A stretch of DNA of 64,000 bases from contig JAOSJK010000034.1 of the NCBI GenBank assembly GCA_027494135.1, positions 1-64,000 on the forward strand, in the 5' to 3' direction. The translations under genes and the position numbers were made by a program. A model generated the notes under the pieces. That model did not search any database. It saw only the letters and a list, made by a program, of their open reading frames with translations, and had not been told where the DNA came from. Positions within the stretch are counted from its first letter, which is position 1, and each line of letters starts with the position of its first letter. Shown in pieces: positions 19,807-27,562 of the stretch. The DNA is from Acidimicrobiia bacterium (GTDB lineage: Bacteria; Actinomycetota; Acidimicrobiia; IMCC26256; PALSA-610).

Positions 19807-20396
19807 ACAGGTGCCTCCCTCGGCACGATCAGGGCTCGGTAGCCGTAGGCCGGCTCGGTCCGGTCCATGAACGACAGGCCGTAGTCGCCTACGAGGCGAC
19901 CGGGATACAGGAGCGTGACGGGACGGGGCAGCCGGCCGCGCAAGTCATCGAGGAGGGTCGACGTGCGGTACGCGGGATAGAGAGCACCCGCTCGGTACAG
20001 GAAGACAGCGGTCCGCCCGTCATGATCCGCCACCTCGGCGATCACCCGGTCCGGCAACGTCGGTGGCTGCCGGAGTATCTCGCCGACCGCGGAGTAGACC
20101 TCTTGCAGGGCGCCTGAGTCCGCCGCGTCGTTCGCCTCGATCTCCTGGGCGATAAGTTCGTCGAGGTAGCCGGATTCCTCGAGCGCTCTCCAGAACAGAT
20201 CGGCGAGCGATATCGATGCGCACACGATCTGTCGAGAAGGCGCTTCCAGCCACCGCCGAAGCTCGCCCAAGTCCCTCCGTACCTGCCACTCCTCGGTCGG
20301 CAGGTACTGGTACAGCGTGAACGGCGGGTCGCCGCCAGTAGCGAAGTGGGCAGCGATTCGCTCGCCGATACCCCGAAGCTCCTCACGCAGCGGCAC
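19803..20396 (-). CDS. brxB: BREX protein BrxB (DUF1788)
   Basis: This 197-residue protein has the DUF1788 pattern: LYQYLPTEEWQVRRDLG near the N-terminus, a helical middle with repeated acidic residues, and the conserved C-terminal GRLVGDYGLSFMDR and YGYRALIV. The GTG start at 20396 overlaps brxA by 14 bases, and the stop overlaps brxC. It is intact. BrxB is a structural or regulatory component of the BREX complex whose biochemical role is unsettled. Confidence 0.85.
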   Translation of the reverse strand: MPLREELRGIGERIAAHFATGGDPPFTLYQYLPTEEWQVRRDLGELRRWLEAPSRQIVCASISLADLFWRALEESGYLDELIAQEIEANDAADSGALQEVYSAVGEILRQPPTLPDRVIAEVADHDGRTAVFLYRAGALYPAYRTSTLLDDLRGRLPRPVTLLYPGRLVGDYGLSFMDRTEPAYGYRALIVPREAPV

Positions 20397-21153
20397 CAGT
20401 GACCTCCGCCAGGTCGCCCACCAGCCAGTCGACCCGCACTGCCGAGCCGGCCCGCGAGAACCTCAGCACGCCGAGCCGGGCTGTCTGCCTGAACATCTCA
20501 TCGATCATGGCGTCGTCCAACAGCCATCGCCGCCACACGACGCTGGAAGCGAGCGCTCGGGACGAAGCTCCCTGCTCGTGCTCCCGCCATGCCACATATG
20601 CGAACCCGCGTGGGGTGATGGAAGGCGGGGCGATCTCCTTCCGTTGCCCCTTGGCGGCCCCGTGGAGGACTCCGAAGTCGCGGAGCGTCGAGAGGAGGCC
20701 CTGTGCCGTCCGACGACGGACGCTGTCCGTCCAGGTCGGTACCTTGCCAGCGCGAGCCAAGTCTTCAAGCCAGCCGATGGCGTCCTCAACATCGACCGCC
20801 AACCGGCCTTGTTCCCACCACTCCCACAACGGTCCCTCAGCAAAGGCGGCGAGCAGGTCGTCGGCGCGGGATGTCTCGTAGTAGCACGCGTCGCGAAAGG
20901 CCTGGTGGTCCGGAAGTAGGCCCTTGAGGGCTGGGATCAGGTGCGGTCCGGGTTCCACGAACCTGCGCTGGATCACCCAGTACAGGAGGTCCTCGAGGCG
21001 CGACCGCGATGCCTTGCCGAGGAGGTTCTCGCTCGCGAGACGGCGGAGGTTCGCCTCGGGGGCTCCGTCTCGGTCCCACAACTCCACGACGCGCCGGGTG
21101 TCGTCGAGCGCCGCTCCGCCCTTCAAGAGCCGGGAGGTGAAGACGTCTCCCAT
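20383..21153 (-). CDS. brxA: BREX protein BrxA (DUF1819)
   Basis: This intact 256-residue helical protein matches BrxA in length, position and pattern (TRRVVELWDRDG, RLASENLLGKASRSRLEDLL, YYETSRADDLLAAF, and a C-terminal RTARLGVLRFSRAG). The ATG at 21153 is 2 bases after the brxE stop. BrxA has a NusB-like helical fold and binds DNA in characterised systems. It heads the conserved A-B-C block. Confidence 0.83.
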   Translation of the reverse strand: MGDVFTSRLLKGGAALDDTRRVVELWDRDGAPEANLRRLASENLLGKASRSRLEDLLYWVIQRRFVEPGPHLIPALKGLLPDHQAFRDACYYETSRADDLLAAFAEGPLWEWWEQGRLAVDVEDAIGWLEDLARAGKVPTWTDSVRRRTAQGLLSTLRDFGVLHGAAKGQRKEIAPPSITPRGFAYVAWREHEQGASSRALASSVVWRRWLLDDAMIDEMFRQTARLGVLRFSRAGSAVRVDWLVGDLAEVTGAAA

Positions 21154-21155
21154 GC

Positions 21156-21449
21156 TCAGCCCGCCCGATCGAAGTAGGGAGCCCTGAACCTCTCACCGAG
21201 GTTGAGGTAGGCGCCTGCGAGCTGGCGTGCGGTTCGGCGAACCGTTTCGTCGTCTTCCAGCTCGCTGCTGGTGATTGTGCCGAGCAGAAGTCCGTCACCG
21301 ATCTCTTCGCCGTCAGCTGAGGGATCAGTCCACTCCTGGAGCCGTTCGGCGCCGCCGTCGATGGTCCAGCTAATGAGTTCGTCGATGAGCGGATCGATAG
21401 CTGCGGTGGTCTTCTGCTCGGACAGCCATGCTGTCGCCCGCCAGCCGTA
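21156..21449 (-). pseudogene. brxE: BrxE-like protein, C-terminal part, split by IS21
   Basis: This is the 3' half of the gene whose 5' half lies at 24032-24336. Removing the IS21 between them joins GVVRQL to GWRATAWLSEQKTT and gives a ~195-residue protein ending FRAPYFDRAG, just before brxA. A reading that starts inside the IS end (MVPSLALGWSH...) would make a short chimera but lacks the conserved N-terminus. Confidence 0.55.
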
Positions 21450-21540
21450 TGGGACCACTTGGGAGCGTTGAACGCCAGGCGCATGGGACCACCCCAGCGC
21501 CAGTGATGGGACCACCCCGCCGCCAGTGATGGGACCACTT
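21450..21540. repeat. IS21 left multiple terminal repeats
   Basis: Four direct copies of TGGGACCAC(T/C) spaced 27-36 bases apart (starting near 21450, 21484, 21507 and 21529) lie outside istA. They are the expected transposase-binding sites. Confidence 0.75.
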
Positions 21541-21608
21541 GGGGTCCACCTTCGTCGGTCTCGCTGAGGGTCGACTCGCCGCCGTCGATCAGCGAGCCGG
21601 AGGCGGCG

Positions 21609-23185
21609 ATGGCGTTCAGGGAGGTCCGAGTGTTCGAGGTTCGAGAGGTGCTACGGCTGTGGCTGGCCGGTGAGGGGATCCGGGCGACGGAACGGCTGGT
21701 CGGCTTCGACCGCAAGACGGTCCGCCGCTACGTGGAGGCCGCCGTCGGGCTCGGTCTGGTCCGCGACGGCGGCGACGGGCAGTTGAGCGACGTGTTCATC
21801 GGTCAGGTGGTCGAAGCGGTTCGACCGCACCGCACCGACGGTCACGGCGCGCCGTGGCGGCTGCTGCAGGTCCACCACGGCGAGATCGCCGGGTGGGTCA
21901 AGGAGGATCTGACCGCGGTGAAGATCCACGAGCTGCTCGAGCGGCGCGGCGTGAGCGTGCCGTGCCGGACGGTGCAGCGCTACGTCGCTGATGTCTTGGG
22001 CCGGCGGCGGGGCCGGGGCTCGACGGTCCGGGTCAACGACGGCGAGCCGGGTGACGAGCTCCAAGTCGACTTCGGTCGCATGGGCTTGGTCTTCGACCCG
22101 GCGACGGGCCGGGACCGGGTGGTGCACGCGTTGATCTTCACGGCGTGCTTCAGCCGGCACTGCTTCGTGTGGCTCACCCACCGTCAGACCACCGACGCGG
22201 TGATCGTCGGGTGCGAGGCGGCATGGGTGTTCTTCGGCGGCGTGTTCCGGACCCTGATCCCCGACAACCTCTCCGCTGTCGTGGAGGGCGCCGATGCGCT
22301 CGAGCCCCGCTTCAACCAGGCCTTCGTCGAGTACGCCCAGGCCCGCGGGTTCCTCATCGACCCGGCCCGGGTGCGGTCCCCGCAGGACAAGCCTCGCGTC
22401 GAGCGCCAAGTGCAGTTCGTGCGGGGGTCGTTCTTCGCCGGTGAGACCTTCATCGATCTCGCCGACGCGCAGCGCCGGGCCGAGGCGTGGTGCCGGGAAC
22501 GGGCCGGGCTGCGGGTCCACGGGACGACCCAGCAACGCCCCGCCGAAGTGTTCGCCGCCGAGGAAGCACCCCGACTGCTGCTGGCGCCGACCTCGCTCTA
22601 CGACGTGCCGATCTACGTCACGGCGAAGGTGCATCGCGACCATCACATCGAGGTGGCCCGGTCGCTCTACTCGATCCCCGGCGCGCTGATCGGCGCTCGG
22701 GTCGAGGTTCGCGCCGATCGCACGCTGGTGCGGATCTTCCACCGGGGCCAGCTCATCAAGGTCCATCCCCGCCAAGAACCGGGCCGACGATCGACCGATC
22801 CCGAGGACCTGCCGGCAGCCAAGACGGTCTACGCGATGCGGGACCTCGACAAGCTGCAGCGCATGGCCGCCGAGCACGGCCCGAACGTCGGGGCCTACGC
22901 GTCGGCGCTGCTCGACATCCCGCTGCCCTGGACCAAGATGCGCCAGGTCTACGCCCTGCTCGGGCTGGTCAAGAAGTGGGCGCGGACCGGGTCGACATGG
23001 CGTGCGCGTCGGCGCTCGCCCACGAGCAGGTCAACGTCGGGCTCATCAGCCGCATGCTCGAACGCGGCACCGAGCAAGCAACAACACCGGCGCCACCGGC
23101 ACAGCCCGAGGTCGTCGTCGCTGGCCGGTTCGCCAGGGACCCCGTCCACTTCGCCATCGCCCGCACCGCCGAGGCCGGCCGATGA
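21609..23185 (+). CDS. istA: IS21 transposase IstA, one frameshift
   Basis: An N-terminal HTH (VREVLRLWLAGEGIRATERL) is followed by an rve core (DELQVDFGRMG, TLIPDNLSAVV and a glutamate after PRVERQVQF). The frame breaks near 22978, where a G run (TGGGC) appears one base short; LVKKW should continue as GADRVDMACASALAHEQ. It ends at 23185, overlapping the istB start (ATGA). IstA assembles at the terminal repeats and catalyses strand transfer with IstB. Confidence 0.88.
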
Positions 23186-23985
23186 CCGCGCCGACGGTCA
23201 CCCCTGAGCTCAAGGCGTTGCTGCGCCGGGTCAAGCTCGGACGCTGTCTCGACACCCTTCCCGAGCGCCTCGCACTCGCCCAGACCGGCGGCCTCGGTCA
23301 CGCCGAGTTCCTCGAACTCGTCCTCGCCGACGAAGTCACCCGACGCGAGACGACCTCCGCGGACCGGCGGGCACGGGCCGCCGGGCTCGACCCGACGATG
23401 ACCCTGGACCGATGGGACGACACCGCCAAGGTCACCTACGACCGAGCCACCTGGACCGAGCTGTGCTCGCTGCGGTTCATCGACGGCGGCCACAACGCCG
23501 TGATCATGGGCCCCGTCGGCGTCGGCAAGACCTTCCTCGCTACCGCCCTCGGCCACGCCGCCATCCGGCGCCGTTACAGCGTCCACTTCGAACGCTGCGA
23601 CCGGCTCCTCAAACGACTCCGCGCCAGCCGGCTCGACAACAGCCACGAAGTCGAGATGCGCAAGCTCCTGCGCGCCGATCTGCTCGTGATCGACGACTTC
23701 GCCCTCCAAGCCCTCGACGCGCTCGACACCGCCGACATCTACGAGCTCATCGTCGAACGGCACCGCGCCGCAGCGACGGTCATCACCTCGAACCGGGAAC
23801 CGATCGAGTGGCTCGGCTACATGGCCGATCCCCTCCTCGCCCAGTCCGCCATCGACCGGCTCCAGTCCGCCGCCCACGAACTCATCCTCGACGGCGACTC
23901 CTACCGGCAACGCCAGAAGCCCACCGTCACCAACGCCCTTGACCCCACCCCACCCACCCCGCGATCATCCCGCCGCCGACGATGA
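23182..23985 (+). CDS. istB: IS21 helper ATPase IstB
   Basis: This DnaA/DnaC-like AAA+ protein has Walker A GPVGVGKT and Walker B LLVIDDFALQ, followed by the sensor VITSNREPIEWLGYMADPL. It is intact at 267 residues, although the extreme C-terminus is Pro/Arg-rich and runs into the right end. IstB couples ATP hydrolysis to target selection by IstA. Confidence 0.92.
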   Translation: MTAPTVTPELKALLRRVKLGRCLDTLPERLALAQTGGLGHAEFLELVLADEVTRRETTSADRRARAAGLDPTMTLDRWDDTAKVTYDRATWTELCSLRFIDGGHNAVIMGPVGVGKTFLATALGHAAIRRRYSVHFERCDRLLKRLRASRLDNSHEVEMRKLLRADLLVIDDFALQALDALDTADIYELIVERHRAAATVITSNREPIEWLGYMADPLLAQSAIDRLQSAAHELILDGDSYRQRQKPTVTNALDPTPPTPRSSRRRR

Positions 23986-23995
23986 CACCCCGACG

Positions 23996-24031
23996 AAGTG
24001 GTCCCATGCCACTGGCGCTCGGGTGGTCCCA
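23996..24031. repeat. IS21 right terminal repeats
   Basis: Two copies of GTGGTCCCA, inverted relative to the left-end repeats, lie about 26 bases apart. The outermost forms the right terminus next to the brxE-like gene. Confidence 0.7.
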
Positions 24032-24336
24032 TCGAGCTGGCGCACGACACCTGCGGATGCCCAGTGCCGGAACGGCAGCTCGTCCGAGAAGAGATGCAAG
24101 GCAGTACTTCGGCGGGAGAGGGCGTCGGCATGTCGTCGGGTTGCTGACAGCAGGTCCAGCTCCAGCCCCGCCGCCGCCCATGACCTCGGGAACGCTCGGC
24201 GCAAGACGAAACTGCCTGACCGGTCGACTCCGTGGCTACGCCACCAGCCCTTGAGGTCAACCTCCCCCAAGCGGGCGACCGCCAGCACGAGACGCAGAGT
24301 CTCGTCGACCTCCGTGCGGTGGGCCGTGCTAGTCAC
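24032..24336 (-). pseudogene. brxE: BrxE-like protein, N-terminal part, split by IS21
   Basis: The GTG start at 24336 gives LRLVLAVARLGEVDLKGWWR, VLRRAFPRSWAAAGLEL, ATRRHADALS and ALHLFSDELPF. The GWW motif, the F-P-R motif and HLF fit the BrxE family as I remember it. BrxE precedes brxA in some BREX types. The gene is interrupted by IS21 after GVVRQL. Its function is unknown, and whether BREX needs it here cannot be told. Confidence 0.55.
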
Positions 24337-24808
24337 ACGCCGTCCTCACGGGTGCCGCGAGCTGGAAGGACGCCCCGGGAACCCTGCTACGCCTGGCGGT
24401 GCCGACAGTTCTGCCGTCGCCCGAGTTTCGTGGCTGCACGCGGGTGATCGAAGCAGGACGGCAGAGTGCACCAGTTATCGCGTATGCGGGTTTCGCCATG
24501 AGCCGTGATCACTTCCATCCGCTGGTTCCACAGTACGAGAGCGATGTGACGGTCGCAGGGACGCCGCGACCGGGTTCCACCGATTGTCCCACTCGCGATG
24601 CGGCAGAGGAGCCTCGACGGCCAGGGGGCCCGCTGGTCAAGAGCAGGGTCGACGACCAAACGAGTGAGTGGATAGATCGGTGTAGGTGGCGGGCGCGGAT
24701 GGCGGCGCCCAAGTCGGACGATACGCACCCCTGTGACACGAACGGGCCCGGCAGGCGGCGCGCACCCCCAGCCGACGGGATGCAGGGATGCACATGGCAA
24801 CACAGCGA
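24337..24808. other. Gene-poor stretch upstream of the BREX operon
   Basis: About 470 bases between the brxE-like start and the end of the next minus-strand gene. I see no convincing coding frame, hairpin or repeat. Since the whole BREX operon reads leftward from 24336, its promoter should lie in the left part of this stretch, but no clear -35/-10 pair stands out. Confidence 0.5.
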
Positions 24809-25285
24809 CTACTCCGACTGCTCACGACCCCGGTGCAGGGCGTAGCGATCGTGCGCCTGACGAACCGGCATTGGCAGCTTGGCGAGCGCTCGATCGCTCA
24901 GTGTCGGCACAGCAAGGTGGACGCCGAGGACTCGGTCACTGAGCCGGCTCACGATACGGTCGTGGGCGAGGCGGTCGATGGCGTGGACGAGGTGGGACTT
25001 GCGGCCGAGCGGGTCGGTGCTGCTCGCTCGAATGCCGACCTGCAAGGCGAGTTCGACCGGGCACACCGTGGTCGGGCCACCGGCGGCGTCGAGGTGCCTT
25101 GCCATCGCTCGCGCGAGAAGCACGGCGGTGGGGCCAAGCAGCGGCGCGTAGACAATCTCGAAGTACGCGTGCTCGAGGGGGAACGCCGGCTCGCTGGCGG
25201 CGGGCAGCGCTCGGAGACGCAAGCCGGCGATGGGCTCCGGCCTGCGAGGAGATGGGCGTGCCCCGTTACCTGCGGTACCCGCCAC
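24809..25285 (-). CDS. Winged-helix-like replication/partition-type protein, paralogue of 59814-60359
   Basis: About 158 residues; the real start may be internal, because conservation begins at FPLEHAYFEIVYAPLLGP. The body (TVCPVELALQVGI, LVHAIDRLAHDRIV, LPMPVRQAHDRY) aligns by eye with the protein at 59814: LGPTA with IGPSS, ELALQVGI with ELSQSLGL, HAIDRLAHDRI with NTLERLVRFGL. The helix pattern suggests a winged-helix DNA-binding fold. Such small proteins flank the helicase and relaxase genes of actinobacterial elements. Function is inferred only. Confidence 0.6.
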   Translation of the reverse strand: MAGTAGNGARPSPRRPEPIAGLRLRALPAASEPAFPLEHAYFEIVYAPLLGPTAVLLARAMARHLDAAGGPTTVCPVELALQVGIRASSTDPLGRKSHLVHAIDRLAHDRIVSRLSDRVLGVHLAVPTLSDRALAKLPMPVRQAHDRYALHRGREQSE

Positions 25286-25480
25286 GGGACACCGCTGTCG
25301 CGAGAGGTGGTGGCCGGTGACGTTGGCCCTCCGGCGTTCCCCCGCTCAGTGTCCCGACTCCGGTGCGACACACGCCGGCGCGGCCGGCCCGCAGGCACTT
25401 GCCACTCATAGCGTTCGTATCGACCGTTTCCGTCACACATTGAGGATACGTGGTACTGCCGAGGCGGTGAGCAGCGGACA

Positions 25481-26286
25481 TCACAGGCCGACTCCCTGCT
25501 GTTCGCTCCGGGACCTGCGTTGGAGAGCATCCAGGCGGGCCGCCATCCGCGCTGCACCCGCGACGTCGGCGGGCGACCGGTCGGGGAACGCCGAGGATGA
25601 TCGGGCGTGCGGCACGGCCGATGACGGCACCGGCTGCTGCTCCTGCGCTGGTTCGGTGCTCGCGGCGAGGGCTTCGTCGATGTCCTTCTGACGCCGGTGG
25701 AGTCCGGCGAGTTCCTCGCCACGGTCCCAGGGCACTCCGATGCGGGCGGTGGCGCGTTCGGCCTCGGCTCGGGCGGCCGCCGCCTCCTGGTGCAGCTCGG
25801 CCACGGTGTCGGGGAGCCGGTGGAGGTGACGTTCAAGGCGGGTGACGAGGTTGGCAGGGTCGCTGCGGCAGAGGTCGTAGGCGAGGAAAGTGACTTCGAT
25901 GTGGGCATCGGAGATGGCAACGCGCACCTCGTCCTCGATGGTGGTGATCGCCTGCGCAGTCACCGGAAGTCCGCCGAGGGTGCCGACCTCCGTGGCGGGG
26001 CCGCTGGTCTCGGGCGGGGGTGTGGTCGAGGCGGTGCTGGAGGAGGCGTTGGACGTGCTCTCCCGCGTCGACCCGCTTGGCGTGTGTCTGTCCGTCGACG
26101 GTCATCGTGAAGCGCTCCCCGCGGGTGTCGGTCACCTTGCCGACGATGGCTTCGAGGTCGGCGGCACGGTGTTCGGCCTTCTCTGCTCGGTGGATGGCGG
26201 CATCGAGGGTGCGGCGGAGGCGGTGTTGGTCGTCGTGGTACGCGCGTTCCAGGCGAGCGAGTCGGGCAACGTCGGCATCGACGGCT
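25481..26286 (-). pseudogene. N6-methylase/SNF2 helicase, C-terminal segment beyond IS3 copy 2
   Basis: This continues the giant gene at 27563-31790. AVDADVARLARLERAYHDDQHRL follows directly from ALATGNPLVLEKA once the IS is removed. A coiled-coil-like region leads to a frame change near 26020, after which VTAQAITTIEDEVRVAI and a helical tail rich in Arg/Glu run to the stop at 25481. The same layout is known from long helicase proteins on actinobacterial mobile elements. The segment is non-functional on its own. Confidence 0.75.
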
Positions 26287-26318
26287 GGGACTGCCGCGCG
26301 TTGAGGTGACAAGTTGGG

Positions 26319-27203
26319 TTAGGCGGCGGCTGCCGTCGTTGGGGTCATGATCGTCTCGTACTCGATCGGGGTCAATCGGCCGAGGGCGGCTTGACGGCGG
26401 CGCTGGTGGTAGGTGCGTTCGATCCAGGTGACGATGGCGATGCGGAGCTCGTCGCGGGTGGCCCAGCGGTGGCGGCGGTCGAGCACGTTCTTCTGGAGCA
26501 GCGCGAAGAACGATTCCATCGCTGCGTTGTCGCTGGCGGAGCCGACCTGGCCCATCGAGCCGACCAGGCCGTGGCGGGCCAGAGCCCGGTGCACCTTCCG
26601 AGCGCGAAATTGACTGCCCCTGTCCGAATGCAGGATGCAACCCGCGACAAGACCGCCTCGGCGGGCGACGGCCATCTCGATGGCGGCGACCACGAGTCGG
26701 GCCTTCATGCGGGAATCGATGGCCCACCCGACGATCCGGTTCGAGAACAGGTCCTTGATCGCGCAGCAGTAGAGCTTGCCTTGGTCGGTCCAGTGCTCGG
26801 TGATGTCCGCGACCCAGGTCTGATTCGGGGCATCCGCGGTGAACCTCCGGCGCACCAGATCGTCATGGGATGGCGTACCGGGCTTGGACCGCTTGCCACG
26901 CTTGGGCTTGCCGAACCGGGACCACCAGCCGTTGTCCCGGCAGATCCGCCACACCACCCGGTCCGACACATCCGGGTGATCACCGAGACGGACCTCATCC
27001 GCGAGGAACCGATACCCGAACTCTGGATCGTCGCGATGTGCGTCGAAGATCGCGTTGGCCAGCCACGCCTCCTCGAACTGGCTGTCGGTGACCGGCTCGT
27101 CGAGCCACCGGTAGTACTGCTGGCGGCAGAGGTTGAGGACCCGGCACGTCACCGTGACGGGGATCCCGTCGACGGCCAACTCACGGACGAGCGGGAACAT
27201 CAT
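26319..27203 (-). CDS. IS3-family transposase OrfB, copy 2 (intact)
   Basis: This 294-residue rve transposase has the DDE set visible in WVADITEHW, LHSDRGSQF and NAAMESFFALLQ, and the full C-terminus with ALGRLTPIEYETIM. The start ATG overlaps the orfA stop, where the A-rich slip site could support OrfAB fusion. Confidence 0.92.
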   Translation of the reverse strand: MMFPLVRELAVDGIPVTVTCRVLNLCRQQYYRWLDEPVTDSQFEEAWLANAIFDAHRDDPEFGYRFLADEVRLGDHPDVSDRVVWRICRDNGWWSRFGKPKRGKRSKPGTPSHDDLVRRRFTADAPNQTWVADITEHWTDQGKLYCCAIKDLFSNRIVGWAIDSRMKARLVVAAIEMAVARRGGLVAGCILHSDRGSQFRARKVHRALARHGLVGSMGQVGSASDNAAMESFFALLQKNVLDRRHRWATRDELRIAIVTWIERTYHQRRRQAALGRLTPIEYETIMTPTTAAAA

Positions 27204-27529
27204 TTTCCCGGCAAGTTCGCCTGGGACAGATACGCCGCAGCACGGCGCAGTACCTCGTTCTCCTGCTCGAGGAGCCGGTTGCGCTTCTTGAGCTCACGCA
27301 GCTCAGCGAGCTCGGACGTGGTCGGGCCCGGTCGGAGTCCTTCGTCCCGGTCGGCACGGGCCAACCAGTTCCGGAGGCACGACTCGGTGATCCCGAAATC
27401 GGCGGCGACATCCTTGATCCGGACACCGGGCTCCCGGCCACGAGCAACCCGGACCACGTCGTCGCGAAACTCCCTCGGATACGGCTTCGGCATGGTGAAC
27501 ATCCTCTCAGCGGTGCCTCCCAGCACCAC
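27200..27529 (-). CDS. IS3-family transposase OrfA, copy 2 (intact)
   Basis: 109 residues with an N-terminal HTH (IKDVAADFGITESCLRNW) and a leucine-zipper helix (LKKRNRLLEQENEVLRR). It is identical in layout to copy 1. It lies upstream of and overlaps orfB. Confidence 0.92.
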   Translation of the reverse strand: MVLGGTAERMFTMPKPYPREFRDDVVRVARGREPGVRIKDVAADFGITESCLRNWLARADRDEGLRPGPTTSELAELRELKKRNRLLEQENEVLRRAAAYLSQANLPGK

Positions 27530-27562
27530 AGCTCAGATGTCACCCCCGCGCGCGGCAGTCCC

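Larger units (their letters stand above)
21450..24031 (+). mobile_element. IS21-family insertion sequence
   Basis: The ends are TGGGACCAC... and ...GTGGTCCCA (TG/CA termini as in IS21). They carry multiple terminal repeats and an istA-istB pair reading rightward. The element interrupts a brxE-like gene at the head of the BREX operon. No target duplication can be recognised at these borders, so the exact ends or the history of the insertion are uncertain by a few bases. Confidence 0.88.
26287..27562 (-). mobile_element. IS3-family insertion sequence, copy 2
   Basis: 1,276 bp with ends GGGACTGCCGCGCG. It is nearly identical to copy 3 and diverged from copy 1. Both orfA and orfB are intact and it has a target duplication, so it is the best reference copy and probably the active one. 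It interrupts the N6-methylase/SNF2 helicase gene in the same orientation. Confidence 0.94.

Noticed and set aside
24337..24808. Possible small genes or a tRNA-derived attachment site upstream of brxE
   Set aside because: No cloverleaf, no repeated tRNA 3' end and no convincing codon pattern were found by eye.
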